From assembly GCA_002423395.1 (NCBI GenBank), contig DIVZ01000004.1:62001-126000 (forward strand): DNA of 64,000 bases. The letters are read 5' to 3'. The stretch's first letter is position 1. Each line of letters starts with the position of its first letter. The position numbers and the translations under genes were made by a program. Below, one piece after another: positions 38,301 to 43,566 of this stretch. The notes beneath the pieces are model-generated. The model made no database searches. It was not told where the DNA came from and worked only from the letters and a program-made list of their open reading frames with translations. The DNA is from Eubacteriaceae bacterium UBA6119. Its GTDB lineage: Bacteria; Bacillota; Clostridia; Eubacteriales; UBA1433.

Positions 38301-39082
38301 ACGGCAGTACATCGTATATAAACCCGGGGTTAACTTCGGGAACAGCTTACTACTATAAAGTAAAAACATATACCACAACTCCAAACGGTGAAGTATACAG
38401 CGACTATTCAGCAAACGCCAGCGCCAGACCTTATGTTACCGCACCAATAATTACAACATCAGTACCGATTTACAACAATATAAGAATAGATTGGAGCGCA
38501 GTAGAAGGCGCAAGCGGATACCAGGTTTACCGTGCGACTACGCTTGACGGAACATACAGTTTATTAGCTGATACAAAATCGTCGGTACTGAATTATACAA
38601 ATACTGGCCTTGCGATGGATAAAACATATTATTATAAAGTCAGAGCATACAAAACTGTAGGGACAACAAAAGTAGGCGGCTTTTACTCTGATATAGAAAG
38701 CAATAAAACCCGTCAGCCGCTTAAACCCGAATTAAAATTACTCTTTCTTACATCTGATGAAGATGTTATGTATCCCGACTATGTAGGTTTCTATGTATTT
38801 AATAACGGGCCTGTTACTTTAACAATATACAGCCAAAATGCTCTTTTATATGATTATGAATATTACTTTTATGACAGCGCATTGATTCTTGCAGATGAAG
38901 AATATGTATACAATTATGTACAATTTGGACCAAGCGAAGATGGTCTCGTATCATTCTACACGCTTGAATGGCCAACAAGATATGATGAATATTCAAAAAT
39001 ATACTTTGATTTCAAATACGACGGAATAATGTACAGAGGATATGTGAGCAACTACTTCGGTTTTCATTACTATAAAAAATAA
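29375..39082 (+). CDS. Giant secreted subtilisin-like protease with GLUG, Ig-like and 18 fibronectin-III-like modules
   Basis: 3235 residues. Order: signal peptide 1-27 (cut after IFA); I9-type propeptide about 60-125; S8 subtilase domain about 130-400 with Asp159 (IIDTG), His190 (GHGTHVAG) and Ser348 (GTSMACP), so it should be active; InlB-type repeat about 407-478; a beta-helix-like region about 481-1000 with some 13 GLUG repeats (GGIAGxN...CYNTG); two Big_2 Ig domains and a third Ig-like domain about 1009-1245; two InlB-type repeats and a related domain about 1247-1464; 18 FN3-like modules about 1466-3114; and a tyrosine-rich C-terminal domain. No LPxTG, SLH or membrane anchor. Probably a surface or extracellular matrix-type protease/adhesin. 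Confidence 0.9.
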   Translation: MKVKKLSIAISILSIFILLMLPSSIFAGSLNDITQDINSQLKSESIDRENYKLTTSETVNGVEKQKYIILFKNTVDEEALANANADINCIYTCIPAASILIAEDEIDELRNNPNVVSLEPDNIVKVETQTVDWGITKTNAQSAWNSGYTGQGVKIAIIDTGIDKDHQDLNVAGGTSCVSYTSDYDDDDGHGTHVAGIIAAQNNTRGNVGIAPGASIYAVKVLDFNGDGLISDIVAGIDWAVSHDMDIINLSLGSTTNDSTLEAVVNEAYNQGILVVAAAGNSGNSSGTGDNIAYPARYTSVIAVGATNIDNIRASFSCTGPTLEIAAPGVEIYSTYFTGSYVTMSGTSMACPYVCGDLALLKQANPTYTNAQLRTLLQQSAIDLGTIGRDSKYGYGLIQAPTQASMQYCSISFNSQGGSAITSILVDKNSKITAPSNPTKTDYKFCGWYKEPECINIWNFDTDIVTSNITLYAQWSYYFSGEGTESNPFLITNTDDLKQLAALANQGNIIYGSKYYRMETDIDISGSNWTPIGNDSHNFYGCFDGNGHKITGMQIVFNISGGTVDSFGLFGVNLGTIKNLSIINSNINITSDNDRIGGIAGLNKGQIINCNNAGNVTISGTSAGYGQAAGGIVGENSLNSKIINCYNTGSITGLYQVGGIAGKNVGSINNCYNTGTINGVTYSSVNTGGIAGFNVTDDAVIDNCYNTGTINGIHFSGGIAGENYDNAIVTNCYNLGTINDNNYSGGIAGYNYWSAIISKCHNTGVVNGSNNAGGIAGFNSSAKISDCYNASELNSGSYTGGITGYNNSGAIERCYNNASIAGSTRAGGIVGYNHGSNANISYCYNLSTITGSYSGGIVGQNYYYSNTSNCFNTGNINGSYAGGIAGDNDTNASVNDCYNTASVSGSTSITYTGGVIGKNTGIVNNCYNIGAISGTYPGGIAGYNSNSISYCYFLNNILKGIGTGNGTATTYSCTLAQMQQQSTFTGFDFTNNWVIPGSNSTPYLRAFYIPVSGIILNDSADSLLIGESVTLSADIQPINATNKNITWSSSNTNIATVSDAGLVNGISKGAVTITATTHDGNLIAQRTLEIIQPVTGISLNTSSEELEIGNQLQLTPTVLPANASDTSVTWTSSNTSIATVSNTGLVTAVRSGEAQITVTTSDGEKTAVCDVKVLGMAVTTSPKIIFYKGEPFDTTGGIITIYKPSDVQETIYMLPEMVTGYDNSTLGTQTLDITYNEYTASYDISVNYAAVSFDTDGGSAIDSINTDYDTLIIEPAQPQKTGYAFEGWYADEQLTDLWNFSEDKVTQDITLYAKWSICYYNVTFDSKGGSEVIGLENQVFNSLITAPTEPSKQHYSFAGWFKEDSCTNPWNFDTDTVPGDSFTLYAKWAPDSHTINSLANNSSYGTITGARQYDYDSQATLTAVPNEKYRFICWTDNGEEVSSNYAYTFTVTGDRTVVAVFDVIHTPILSSAVSAGYNSICLTWSAVDGASGYDIYRSLSSTGTYDKIGASDTTDFTDSNLTPGKYYYYKIKAVYSAGEVKTYSSFSEYLSAKPIPSAPTINVSSYSYTSLQLTWSAIDGANGYQIYRSLSSTGTYSLVATTSLTSYINSGLVTGKNYYYKVIAYTTVGSSKIYGAYSLPMYAKPVPPAPNASCESAGFNSIKISWASVSGATKYEIYRSPNDIGTYTLIASTTLASYIDKDLAAGLMYYYKVIAYHLEGTVKVYGSYSNSVSAIPVPLAPVAKAQSASYNSIKISWNEIVGANWYEVYQIDTVTQTDNLIATVSSTSYLHKNLTPGASYSYKIMAYRVSGFGELYSPYSEVTTSVPVPSTPAIKVTLKSYNSLTISWDEIEGADGYEIYRSTSSSGSYNLHDTATTLSYDDTSLTTGYTYYYKVKAYHSDNPKIFGNESNIVSLKVIPTTPIVTVSPTSYNSLSLSWDSVEGATGYRIYRSTSSSGTYASLTTVTSGTSYINSGLATGTTYYYKILAYRTEGTVTTNSAYSAVKYAKVVPATPDGVSAQSASAASIKITWNKVSGASGYTVYRLSSTGTYPSIATVTSSYNYYTNAGLITGTTYCYKVAAYRLVGTTKVYGTASEIVSAAPESSLPQAMSLLNSPKITVSPASYNSLIISWDAVDGATEYEISKSTSSASGFEPIKITDALNYTDNDLITGITYYYKVRALINGDPIVYGDYSAVSGLKPIPATPVITLTPTQYNSLSISWEAVDGATGYKIYRSTSKTGTYAYVTAITYGTSYVNTGLATGTTYYYKVLAYRTEGTVTTNSLYSAYKYAKVIPSAPIATAASYNYNSVKISWPKVSGASGYTIYRCATETGTYAALITTSLNSYTNTSLATGSTWYYTVAAYRLVGTTKVYGLKSEATSAAPVPSTPVPTAVSAGYNSIKISWPAVAGASAYEVYSAGESDTFLARVTTPYFTQAALTPGTSYSYKVVAYKTMASGDVYGVYSNIVTASPVPSAPTPSVLLNTYNSLNIKWNEIDGADKYEISRSASSKGIFEPIGESDTTDFIDNPLITGATYYYKVRAFIETDQKIYGDYSAIVSSKALPAAPVVTVTPTAYNSLSLSWNSQDGVTGYRIYRSTSKTGTYALVKTTTETSFINTSLAAGTTYYYKLIAVRTDGAVTTLSPYSAVKYAKVIPAAPTGVSAQSASYNSIKVTWDKVSGASGYTIYRLASNETYPAISTVTTNSYTNTSLKTGTTYTYKVAAYRLAGTTKVYGGYSEIVSDCPKPAIPAPSAVSAGYNSVYLSWPAISGASGYEVYLTDPQTQTDKQLTSTSSLNYKHSSLITNKQYSYKVRSYTTLGDNTVFGAYSSIISATPIPSTPKISVDLNTINSIKISWEPVGGAEGYEVLRSSTIDGTYEIISTISDTEYVDTGLTLQNSYYYKVRAYITDDADNIYSEYSSPTGRVMLPKTPSLSAASYSYNCIQLTWDSIDGATGYKIYRSTSSSGTYSIIYTITDGSTSYINPGLTSGTAYYYKVKTYTTTPNGEVYSDYSANASARPYVTAPIITTSVPIYNNIRIDWSAVEGASGYQVYRATTLDGTYSLLADTKSSVLNYTNTGLAMDKTYYYKVRAYKTVGTTKVGGFYSDIESNKTRQPLKPELKLLFLTSDEDVMYPDYVGFYVFNNGPVTLTIYSQNALLYDYEYYFYDSALILADEEYVYNYVQFGPSEDGLVSFYTLEWPTRYDEYSKIYFDFKYDGIMYRGYVSNYFGFHYYKK
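33770..38716 (+). repeat. Tandem array of 18 FN3-like coding modules with four-module superrepeat
   Basis: Each ~270-bp unit encodes a motif like YNSIKISW...GASGYxIYRS...YYYKVxAY...VYGxYS. By module type the units from the fourth onward read A-B-C-D, B-C-D, A-B-C-D, A-B-C, then a final divergent unit. B types share EISRS...FEPI, C types share IYRSTSKTGTY...YAKV, D types share AAYRLVGTTKVYG. That order shows duplication of four-module blocks, with one A unit missing at about 35.7 kb. Confidence 0.8.
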
Positions 39083-39119
39083 ATAATTTATTCAGACTTT
39101 TTTCCCTGCGTAATTAGAG

Positions 39120-39154
39120 AAGACTATGATAGAATTAATATCATAGTCTTTTTA
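39120..39154 (+). terminator. Terminator after the giant protease gene
   Basis: AAGACTATGATA, short loop, TATCATAGTCTT then a T run. It lies about 40 bp past the stop. Confidence 0.85.
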
Positions 39155-39258
39155 ATTATGTAAGTAACCCTCTTCGATTTGAATAACATAATAAGTTTTA
39201 ATCTTTTTTGTTATCGTTGTTAATAAAAAGGTTTTGTCCTGCGCTATTATATGCCATA

Positions 39259-39768
39259 TTATTTACTGATTTCATCAAGCAGATCCTTCCCCAGTTTATA
39301 ATCACTTTCACTGAAAAAAACTAAATACACATCTATTTCATTAGCAGATATAAACTCCCTTATTGCGTTTATGGCTACTTTAACTGCTTCTTCTTTCGGG
39401 TATCCGTATATTCCCGAGGAAATAAGCGGAAACGCTACCGACTTGCAGTTATTTTTCATTGCAAGGTTTAAAGAATTAATATAACAGCTTCGCAGCAACT
39501 CTTCCTCGCCGCTTCCTCCTCCGTGCCATACGGGGCCTGCTGTATGAATAATATATTTGGCGTAAAGATTATGTCCCGAAGTGATTACGGCATCGCCTGT
39601 TTTGCATCCGCCTATGCTGTCGCATTCTTTTTGCAGCTTATCCGCGCCTGCTGAAGAAAATATCGCTCCGCATACTCCGCCTCCCATTTTAAGCGATGAG
39701 TTTGCGGCATTTACTATAGCGTCAACTTTCATGTTGCATATATTGTCATTTACTATTTGCAGCGACAT
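39259..39768 (-). CDS. Macro-domain protein (ADP-ribose / O-acetyl-ADP-ribose hydrolase type)
   Basis: A single macro domain of about 169 residues, similar in size to YmdB. It binds ADP-ribose and likely removes acetyl or ADP-ribosyl groups. Markers: NMKVDAIVNAANSSLKMGGGVCGAIF with the catalytic Asn/Asp region, GDAVITSGHNLYAKYIIHTAGP and FPLISSGIYGYPKEEA, the phosphate-binding loop. The ATG at 39768 follows GGAGGGTAAT; a longer reading to 39804 includes this ribosome site. Stand-alone gene; no sirtuin or ART neighbour. Confidence 0.92.
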   Translation of the reverse strand: MSLQIVNDNICNMKVDAIVNAANSSLKMGGGVCGAIFSSAGADKLQKECDSIGGCKTGDAVITSGHNLYAKYIIHTAGPVWHGGGSGEEELLRSCYINSLNLAMKNNCKSVAFPLISSGIYGYPKEEAVKVAINAIREFISANEIDVYLVFFSESDYKLGKDLLDEISK

Positions 39769-39933
39769 ATTACCCTCCTTAATAAACAAGATAACATTTT
39801 TCATTTACTTTCATATTATAAGAATGCATGTATAAATTTTTTTATATACTATTATTGTAAAAACTATTAATAATTGTATATGATTTTTTTTATATGCTAT
39901 TATTAAATAAAATGATAAGGAGTTGTGATAAAT

Positions 39934-40317
39934 ATGTATTGTAAAAACTGCGGTTCAACGCTTCCTGACACCACTGCGGAAGGTGATTTTTGTACTTATT
40001 GCGGTTCTAAAGTCACATCTGATGGCATAGCACAAAATCAGGCATATCAGCCTGCAAATACTGCAAATAGTAATGTTCAGCCTGCGGCAACAAATACTTT
40101 TGCAATAGCCGGATTTGTTCTGGGTTTAATTTCCTGGTTTTTAAACCTTTGGGGTATTATAGGCACCTTAGCTATCGTTTTTTCCGCGTTAGGTTTATCA
40201 AAGCTTAAGTTTTTAAATAATAAAGGCAAAGTATTTGCCATTATTGGCTTGATATGCGGTATTTGTAATGTGCTTTTTTTTGTAATAAGTCTTATATATG
40301 CAATGAGCTTATATTAA
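39934..40317 (+). CDS. Zinc-ribbon plus DUF4190-like membrane protein
   Basis: 127 residues. The N-terminus MYCKNCGSTLPD...FCTYCGSK is a two-CxxC zinc ribbon. A Gln/Asn/Pro-rich linker follows, then two hydrophobic segments (FAIAGFVLGLISWFLNLWGIIGTLAIVF and VFAIIGLICGICNVLFFVISLIY) as in DUF4190 proteins. AAGGAG lies 11 bases before the ATG; an in-frame GTG nine bases earlier is too close to it. Function unknown; such small proteins are common in Clostridia. Confidence 0.8.
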   Translation: MYCKNCGSTLPDTTAEGDFCTYCGSKVTSDGIAQNQAYQPANTANSNVQPAATNTFAIAGFVLGLISWFLNLWGIIGTLAIVFSALGLSKLKFLNNKGKVFAIIGLICGICNVLFFVISLIYAMSLY

Positions 40318-40337
40318 AATTAGCTAGATATACATAA

Positions 40338-40368
40338 AAAGGCTAAGTATTATTAGCCTTTGTTTTTT
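40338..40368. terminator. Bidirectional terminator between convergent genes
   Basis: AAAGGCTAA, loop GTATTA, TTAGCCTTT, followed by GTTTTTT on the plus strand and preceded by A-rich sequence (T tract on minus). Confidence 0.8.
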
Positions 40369-40753
40369 ATTGTTCGTTTACTTCTTTTTCTTTTATTTCT
40401 GCATTATTTATGACGTCTTTGTCAGCGTCTTCAATCTTTATTTCCTGCTTGTCTGCGTCAAATATTTTTATATATATTTTTCTTGCAGTAAATAAAATTA
40501 TGGAAACACCGCCGTAAAGAGCCAAAGCATCCGCAACGCCAGGTATTAACTGTGTCATAAGAAGACTTTTTACAATTATGGAAATCTCATATCCCTGCGC
40601 TGAATACTCCTTTATATAATAACAAAATTGGTAAATTGTGCTTGTAAGCGCCGCAATTCCTATAAGGGCTATAACACAAGCAGCCACGAAAAGAAATTTG
40701 GCAAATATTGAGTTTTTGTCTTTTTTAGGTTTTTTTTCAATTACTGTTTTCAT
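40367..40753 (-). CDS. Small membrane protein, unknown function
   Basis: 128 residues with a basic N-terminus (EKKPKKDKN), two hydrophobic segments (FAKFLFVAACVIALIGIAALTSTIY and about 70-92, VADALALYGGVSIILFTA) and a charged, acidic C-terminal tail (about 100-128). No motif recognised. Monocistronic between converging and diverging neighbours. A real gene by its membrane-protein pattern and clean ends. Confidence 0.6.
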   Translation of the reverse strand: MKTVIEKKPKKDKNSIFAKFLFVAACVIALIGIAALTSTIYQFCYYIKEYSAQGYEISIIVKSLLMTQLIPGVADALALYGGVSIILFTARKIYIKIFDADKQEIKIEDADKDVINNAEIKEKEVNEQ

Positions 40754-40911
40754 TAAGTCTTTTATCTCCGATCGTATTTAATATATATATTATATTTTTG
40801 CAATGTGAGCGCTGGGTGAATATATTATATCATTTTAATTTGTTATATAAATATATTTTTTGGCATTAATTAGTGGTATATTATACATATAATACATTTA
40901 TGAGGTGAATT

Positions 40912-41691
40912 ATGGATTATAACAACATCATATTAAACAAAAAAGACGGTATTGCTTATCTTATCCTAAACAAACCAGCTGTGCTAAACGCTTTATGCAG
41001 TGATGTATTGTCAGAAATGAATAATGCTATTGATGATGTGCAAAAAGATGAAAGTATTCATATTCTTATAATTACCGGCAACGGAAAAGCTTTTGTGGCG
41101 GGAGCTGATATATCGGAAATGAAAAATATGACGCCGGAAGAGGCAAGAAATTTTTCGCGTTACGGACAGCAGATATTCAGAAAAATTGAACTGCTCGAAA
41201 TGCCTGTAATAGCCGCTGTAAACGGCTTTGCGCTCGGCGGAGGATGCGAACTTGCAATGAGCTGTGACATACGCATCGCATCTGACAAAGCAAAATTCTC
41301 ACAGCCTGAAATCAATTTAGGTGTAATACCAGGTTTTGCGGGTACTCAAAGGCTGGCAAGAATAACTGGCGCGGCTAAAGCGAAAGAACTTATTTTTACC
41401 GGTAATATGATTGATGCGTATGAAGCGGAAAAAATCGGGCTCGTAAACAAAGTAGTAGCGGCTGAAGAATTATTAAATGAGACGCAAAAGTTAGCAGAAG
41501 CAATAGCAGAAAAACCACAAACCGCAATAAAGCATATAAAAACGGCAATTAACCTAGGATATGAAACAGACATTGAAACAGGCATGGTAATTGAAAATGA
41601 TTTGTTCAGTCTTTGCTTTACTACAAATGATCAAAAAGAAGGTATGTCTGCGTTTTTAGAAAAAAGAAAAGCTGAGTTTTTAAACAAATAA
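40912..41691 (+). CDS. Enoyl-CoA hydratase / 3-hydroxybutyryl-CoA dehydratase (crotonase)
   Basis: Hydrates short-chain enoyl-CoA or runs in reverse in butyrate-type fermentation. 259 residues, like Clostridium Crt. Oxyanion-hole block AFVAGADISEMKN (about 60-72). ALGGGCELAMSCDIR carries the first catalytic Glu, and SQPEINLGVIPGFAGTQRL the second. It lacks neighbouring thiolase, hydroxybutyryl-CoA dehydrogenase or acyl-CoA dehydrogenase, so it is unlinked here. GAGGTGAATT precedes the ATG; a terminator follows at 41706. Confidence 0.92.
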   Translation: MDYNNIILNKKDGIAYLILNKPAVLNALCSDVLSEMNNAIDDVQKDESIHILIITGNGKAFVAGADISEMKNMTPEEARNFSRYGQQIFRKIELLEMPVIAAVNGFALGGGCELAMSCDIRIASDKAKFSQPEINLGVIPGFAGTQRLARITGAAKAKELIFTGNMIDAYEAEKIGLVNKVVAAEELLNETQKLAEAIAEKPQTAIKHIKTAINLGYETDIETGMVIENDLFSLCFTTNDQKEGMSAFLEKRKAEFLNK

Positions 41692-41705
41692 TAGTTAAAA
41701 AATAT

Positions 41706-41731
41706 AAAGCGGTAAAATTTTTTACCGCTTT
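41706..41731 (+). terminator. Terminator after the crotonase gene
   Basis: AAAGCGGTAAAA, short T loop, TTTACCGCTTT then TTATG; a strong AT-closed hairpin. Confidence 0.8.
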
Positions 41732-41759
41732 TATGTTAATAATATCTTTTATTATGCAC

Positions 41760-41796
41760 GGGGTAATGCCGCTGCCGGTATATTGGCATTTTCCCC
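41760..41796. other. GC-richer hairpin of unknown role
   Basis: GGGGTAATGCC and GGCATTTTCCCC can pair around a 14-base loop, leaving a small internal bulge. It stands out from the AT-rich 41.7-42.1 kb gap. It matches no riboswitch consensus I can name and lacks an adjacent T run. Could be a structured RNA or a mobile-element trace. Confidence 0.3.
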
Positions 41797-41888
41797 TTCT
41801 GTAAAGTTTTATGCATTTTCATTTGCATAATAATCTGATATTATGACCGTACTTCATATTTTTTACATCAAAAATTCATTTTTTATTA

Positions 41889-41945
41889 TTATCCTAACGC
41901 AAGAATACATGCGCATATAGCTACAAACATTAAAACGCCTATCAT
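41889..41945 (-). CDS. Candidate 18-residue hydrophobic small protein
   Basis: Short frame MIGVLMFVAICACILALG with an AAAAGGAAT-type ribosome site about 10 bases before the ATG. The whole peptide is one membrane-span-length hydrophobic stretch. Most of the 41.7-42.1 kb gap is otherwise empty. Length is too short for statistics; a chance frame is quite possible. No neighbours on the same transcript are obvious. Confidence 0.25.
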   Translation of the reverse strand: MIGVLMFVAICACILALG

Positions 41946-42042
41946 TAGAGTTTATTCCTTTTCATCTAATGATAAAACAATACTGGTTTTATTTGTCTTT
42001 TATATGAAATTAATGTGATTGTTTATTGAAATATTTAAATTT

Positions 42043-42072
42043 AAAAATCTCCGCATAACGGAGATTTTTAAA
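42043..42072 (-). terminator. Terminator of the Fe-alcohol dehydrogenase gene
   Basis: AAAAATCTCCG, loop CATAA, CGGAGATTTTTAAAT; placed just past the minus-strand stop. Confidence 0.85.
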
Positions 42073-42093
42073 TCAGGTTTCTTTGTAAGTATC

Positions 42094-43254
42094 TTACAGA
42101 CACATCTTCAGTATTTCTAGTACATCCTTTTCATCAAGCGGCCAAAATGCATTCTGCAGACCTTTGGAGCCTTTTTGAGCCATTATTTCAAGTTTTTCTT
42201 CGCCTATTCCTATCTCCCTTAAAGTATATGGAATATTCATTGATTTAAATAATTCTTCTGTCTTTTTAATAGCTTCGTTAGCTATTTCAAATTTATCTTT
42301 GTTAGGATCAATTCCCCATACGTTCACGCCATATTCGACGAATTTGTATACTGTTTGTTCGTTTAAAATATATCTCATCCATCTCGGCGTTAATATTGCC
42401 AGGCCTACTCCGTGAGTCACATCATAATATGCGCTTAACTGATGTTCTATAATATGACATGTAGACATTACCTCGTTGCCTCTCCATGTAACTCCGTCTA
42501 TTGCAAGGCATGCCGCCCACATAAGATTTGCTCTTGCTTCGTAATTTTCAGGATCATTGTATGCAATAGGTCCGTAGTGAATGCATGTCTTGATCATCGC
42601 TTCTCCCACTCTGTCCTGAACATACGCTGTTCTTACGCGTGTAAAGTATTTTTCAAAAGCATGCGACATAATATCAGCAACGCCTGCTGCTGTTTGATTT
42701 TGAGGAACTGAAAATGTGTATTGCGGATCGAGTATTGATACTTTGGGATAGAATAAAGTTGAAAACGCCGCAACTTTATCGTTTGTTTCCATATTTGATA
42801 TTACCGCGCCCCTGTCCATTTCTGAACCTGTTGCCGATAGTGTAACTACTGTAAAAATTGGAAGGGCATCTTTTATAAGAGAAGAATTTAATACTAAATC
42901 CCATGCGTCTGCGTCATATTTCGCTGCTGCCGCGGTAACTTTTGCACAGTCTATTGTGCTTCCGCCTCCTACAGCAAGTATGGCTTGTATGCCGTTTTCT
43001 TTGCATAATTTTGCGCCTTTTCTTACCGTATCAATTTTGGGATTTGGCTCAACCCCCGAAAGTTCCGTCCATTTAATATTGTTTTCTTTAAAAATATTTA
43101 TAACAGTATCGTATAATCCTGTTTTTTTAATGCTTCCTCCTCCATAAACAAGCAGAACATTATCTCCGTACTTTTTTATGGATTCTCCCAAATGGCTTAT
43201 CTGACCTTTACCGAAATACACTTCCGTAGGCAGTTGAAAATAAAAATTATTCAT
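42094..43254 (-). CDS. Iron-containing alcohol dehydrogenase (butanol-dehydrogenase-like)
   Basis: NAD(P)H-dependent group-III alcohol dehydrogenase of the YugJ/BdhA type, reducing aldehydes such as butyraldehyde. 386 residues. LAVGGGSTIDCAKV (about 93-106) is the nucleotide-binding loop. Metal ligands are the Asp and His of GVADIMSHAFEKYF (about 191-204) and the two His of STCHIIEHQLSAYYDVTHGVGLA (about 264-286). Divergent from the enoate-reductase gene across about 310 bp; the two may share a fermentative role. Confidence 0.92.
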   Translation of the reverse strand: MNNFYFQLPTEVYFGKGQISHLGESIKKYGDNVLLVYGGGSIKKTGLYDTVINIFKENNIKWTELSGVEPNPKIDTVRKGAKLCKENGIQAILAVGGGSTIDCAKVTAAAAKYDADAWDLVLNSSLIKDALPIFTVVTLSATGSEMDRGAVISNMETNDKVAAFSTLFYPKVSILDPQYTFSVPQNQTAAGVADIMSHAFEKYFTRVRTAYVQDRVGEAMIKTCIHYGPIAYNDPENYEARANLMWAACLAIDGVTWRGNEVMSTCHIIEHQLSAYYDVTHGVGLAILTPRWMRYILNEQTVYKFVEYGVNVWGIDPNKDKFEIANEAIKKTEELFKSMNIPYTLREIGIGEEKLEIMAQKGSKGLQNAFWPLDEKDVLEILKMCL

Positions 43255-43566
43255 AATATTTTCCTTTCACTTAAATTTGGATATTTTAAATTATTTTAGT
43301 TGTTCATACAATAAATACATACTAATTTATTTAATCTTACTATTTTTAAATCATTTTGCAATACCAAGCTTTTATGCAAAAAATATTCTATCTGAAATTT
43401 AGTTTATTTTTTAACAAATTAAATTTTTATAGTTTTTTTATTATGCTGTTTTTCTGTTATTCTACTATTTATATACTTTATTTTATTCAATGTAAACATT
43501 TAATTTTTTATTTGGTATACTTATATAAACTAATTTAAGATTATTAACTTTTAACGGAGGATAGTT
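43255..43566. promoter_or_regulatory. Divergent promoter region, no gene seen
   Basis: 312 bp of AT-rich DNA between the alcohol dehydrogenase and enoate-reductase-like genes. A 60-codon open frame inside it is Phe/Tyr/Leu-rich because of base composition and lacks a ribosome site; I do not regard it as coding. AACGGAGGATAGTT at the end is the enoate reductase ribosome site. Confidence 0.5.

Noticed and set aside
29375..39082. Repeated DNA suggestive of a CRISPR array
   Set aside because: The ~270-bp periodicity is coding FN3 modules in one open frame, not short repeats with spacers.
41760..41796. Fluoride or other known riboswitch
   Set aside because: The hairpin lacks the consensus blocks of classes I could recall and faces no fitting gene.
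43356..43538. 60-residue hydrophobic protein between the alcohol dehydrogenase and enoate reductase genes
   Set aside because: Phe/Tyr/Leu composition reflects A/T-rich DNA; no ribosome site or recognisable pattern.
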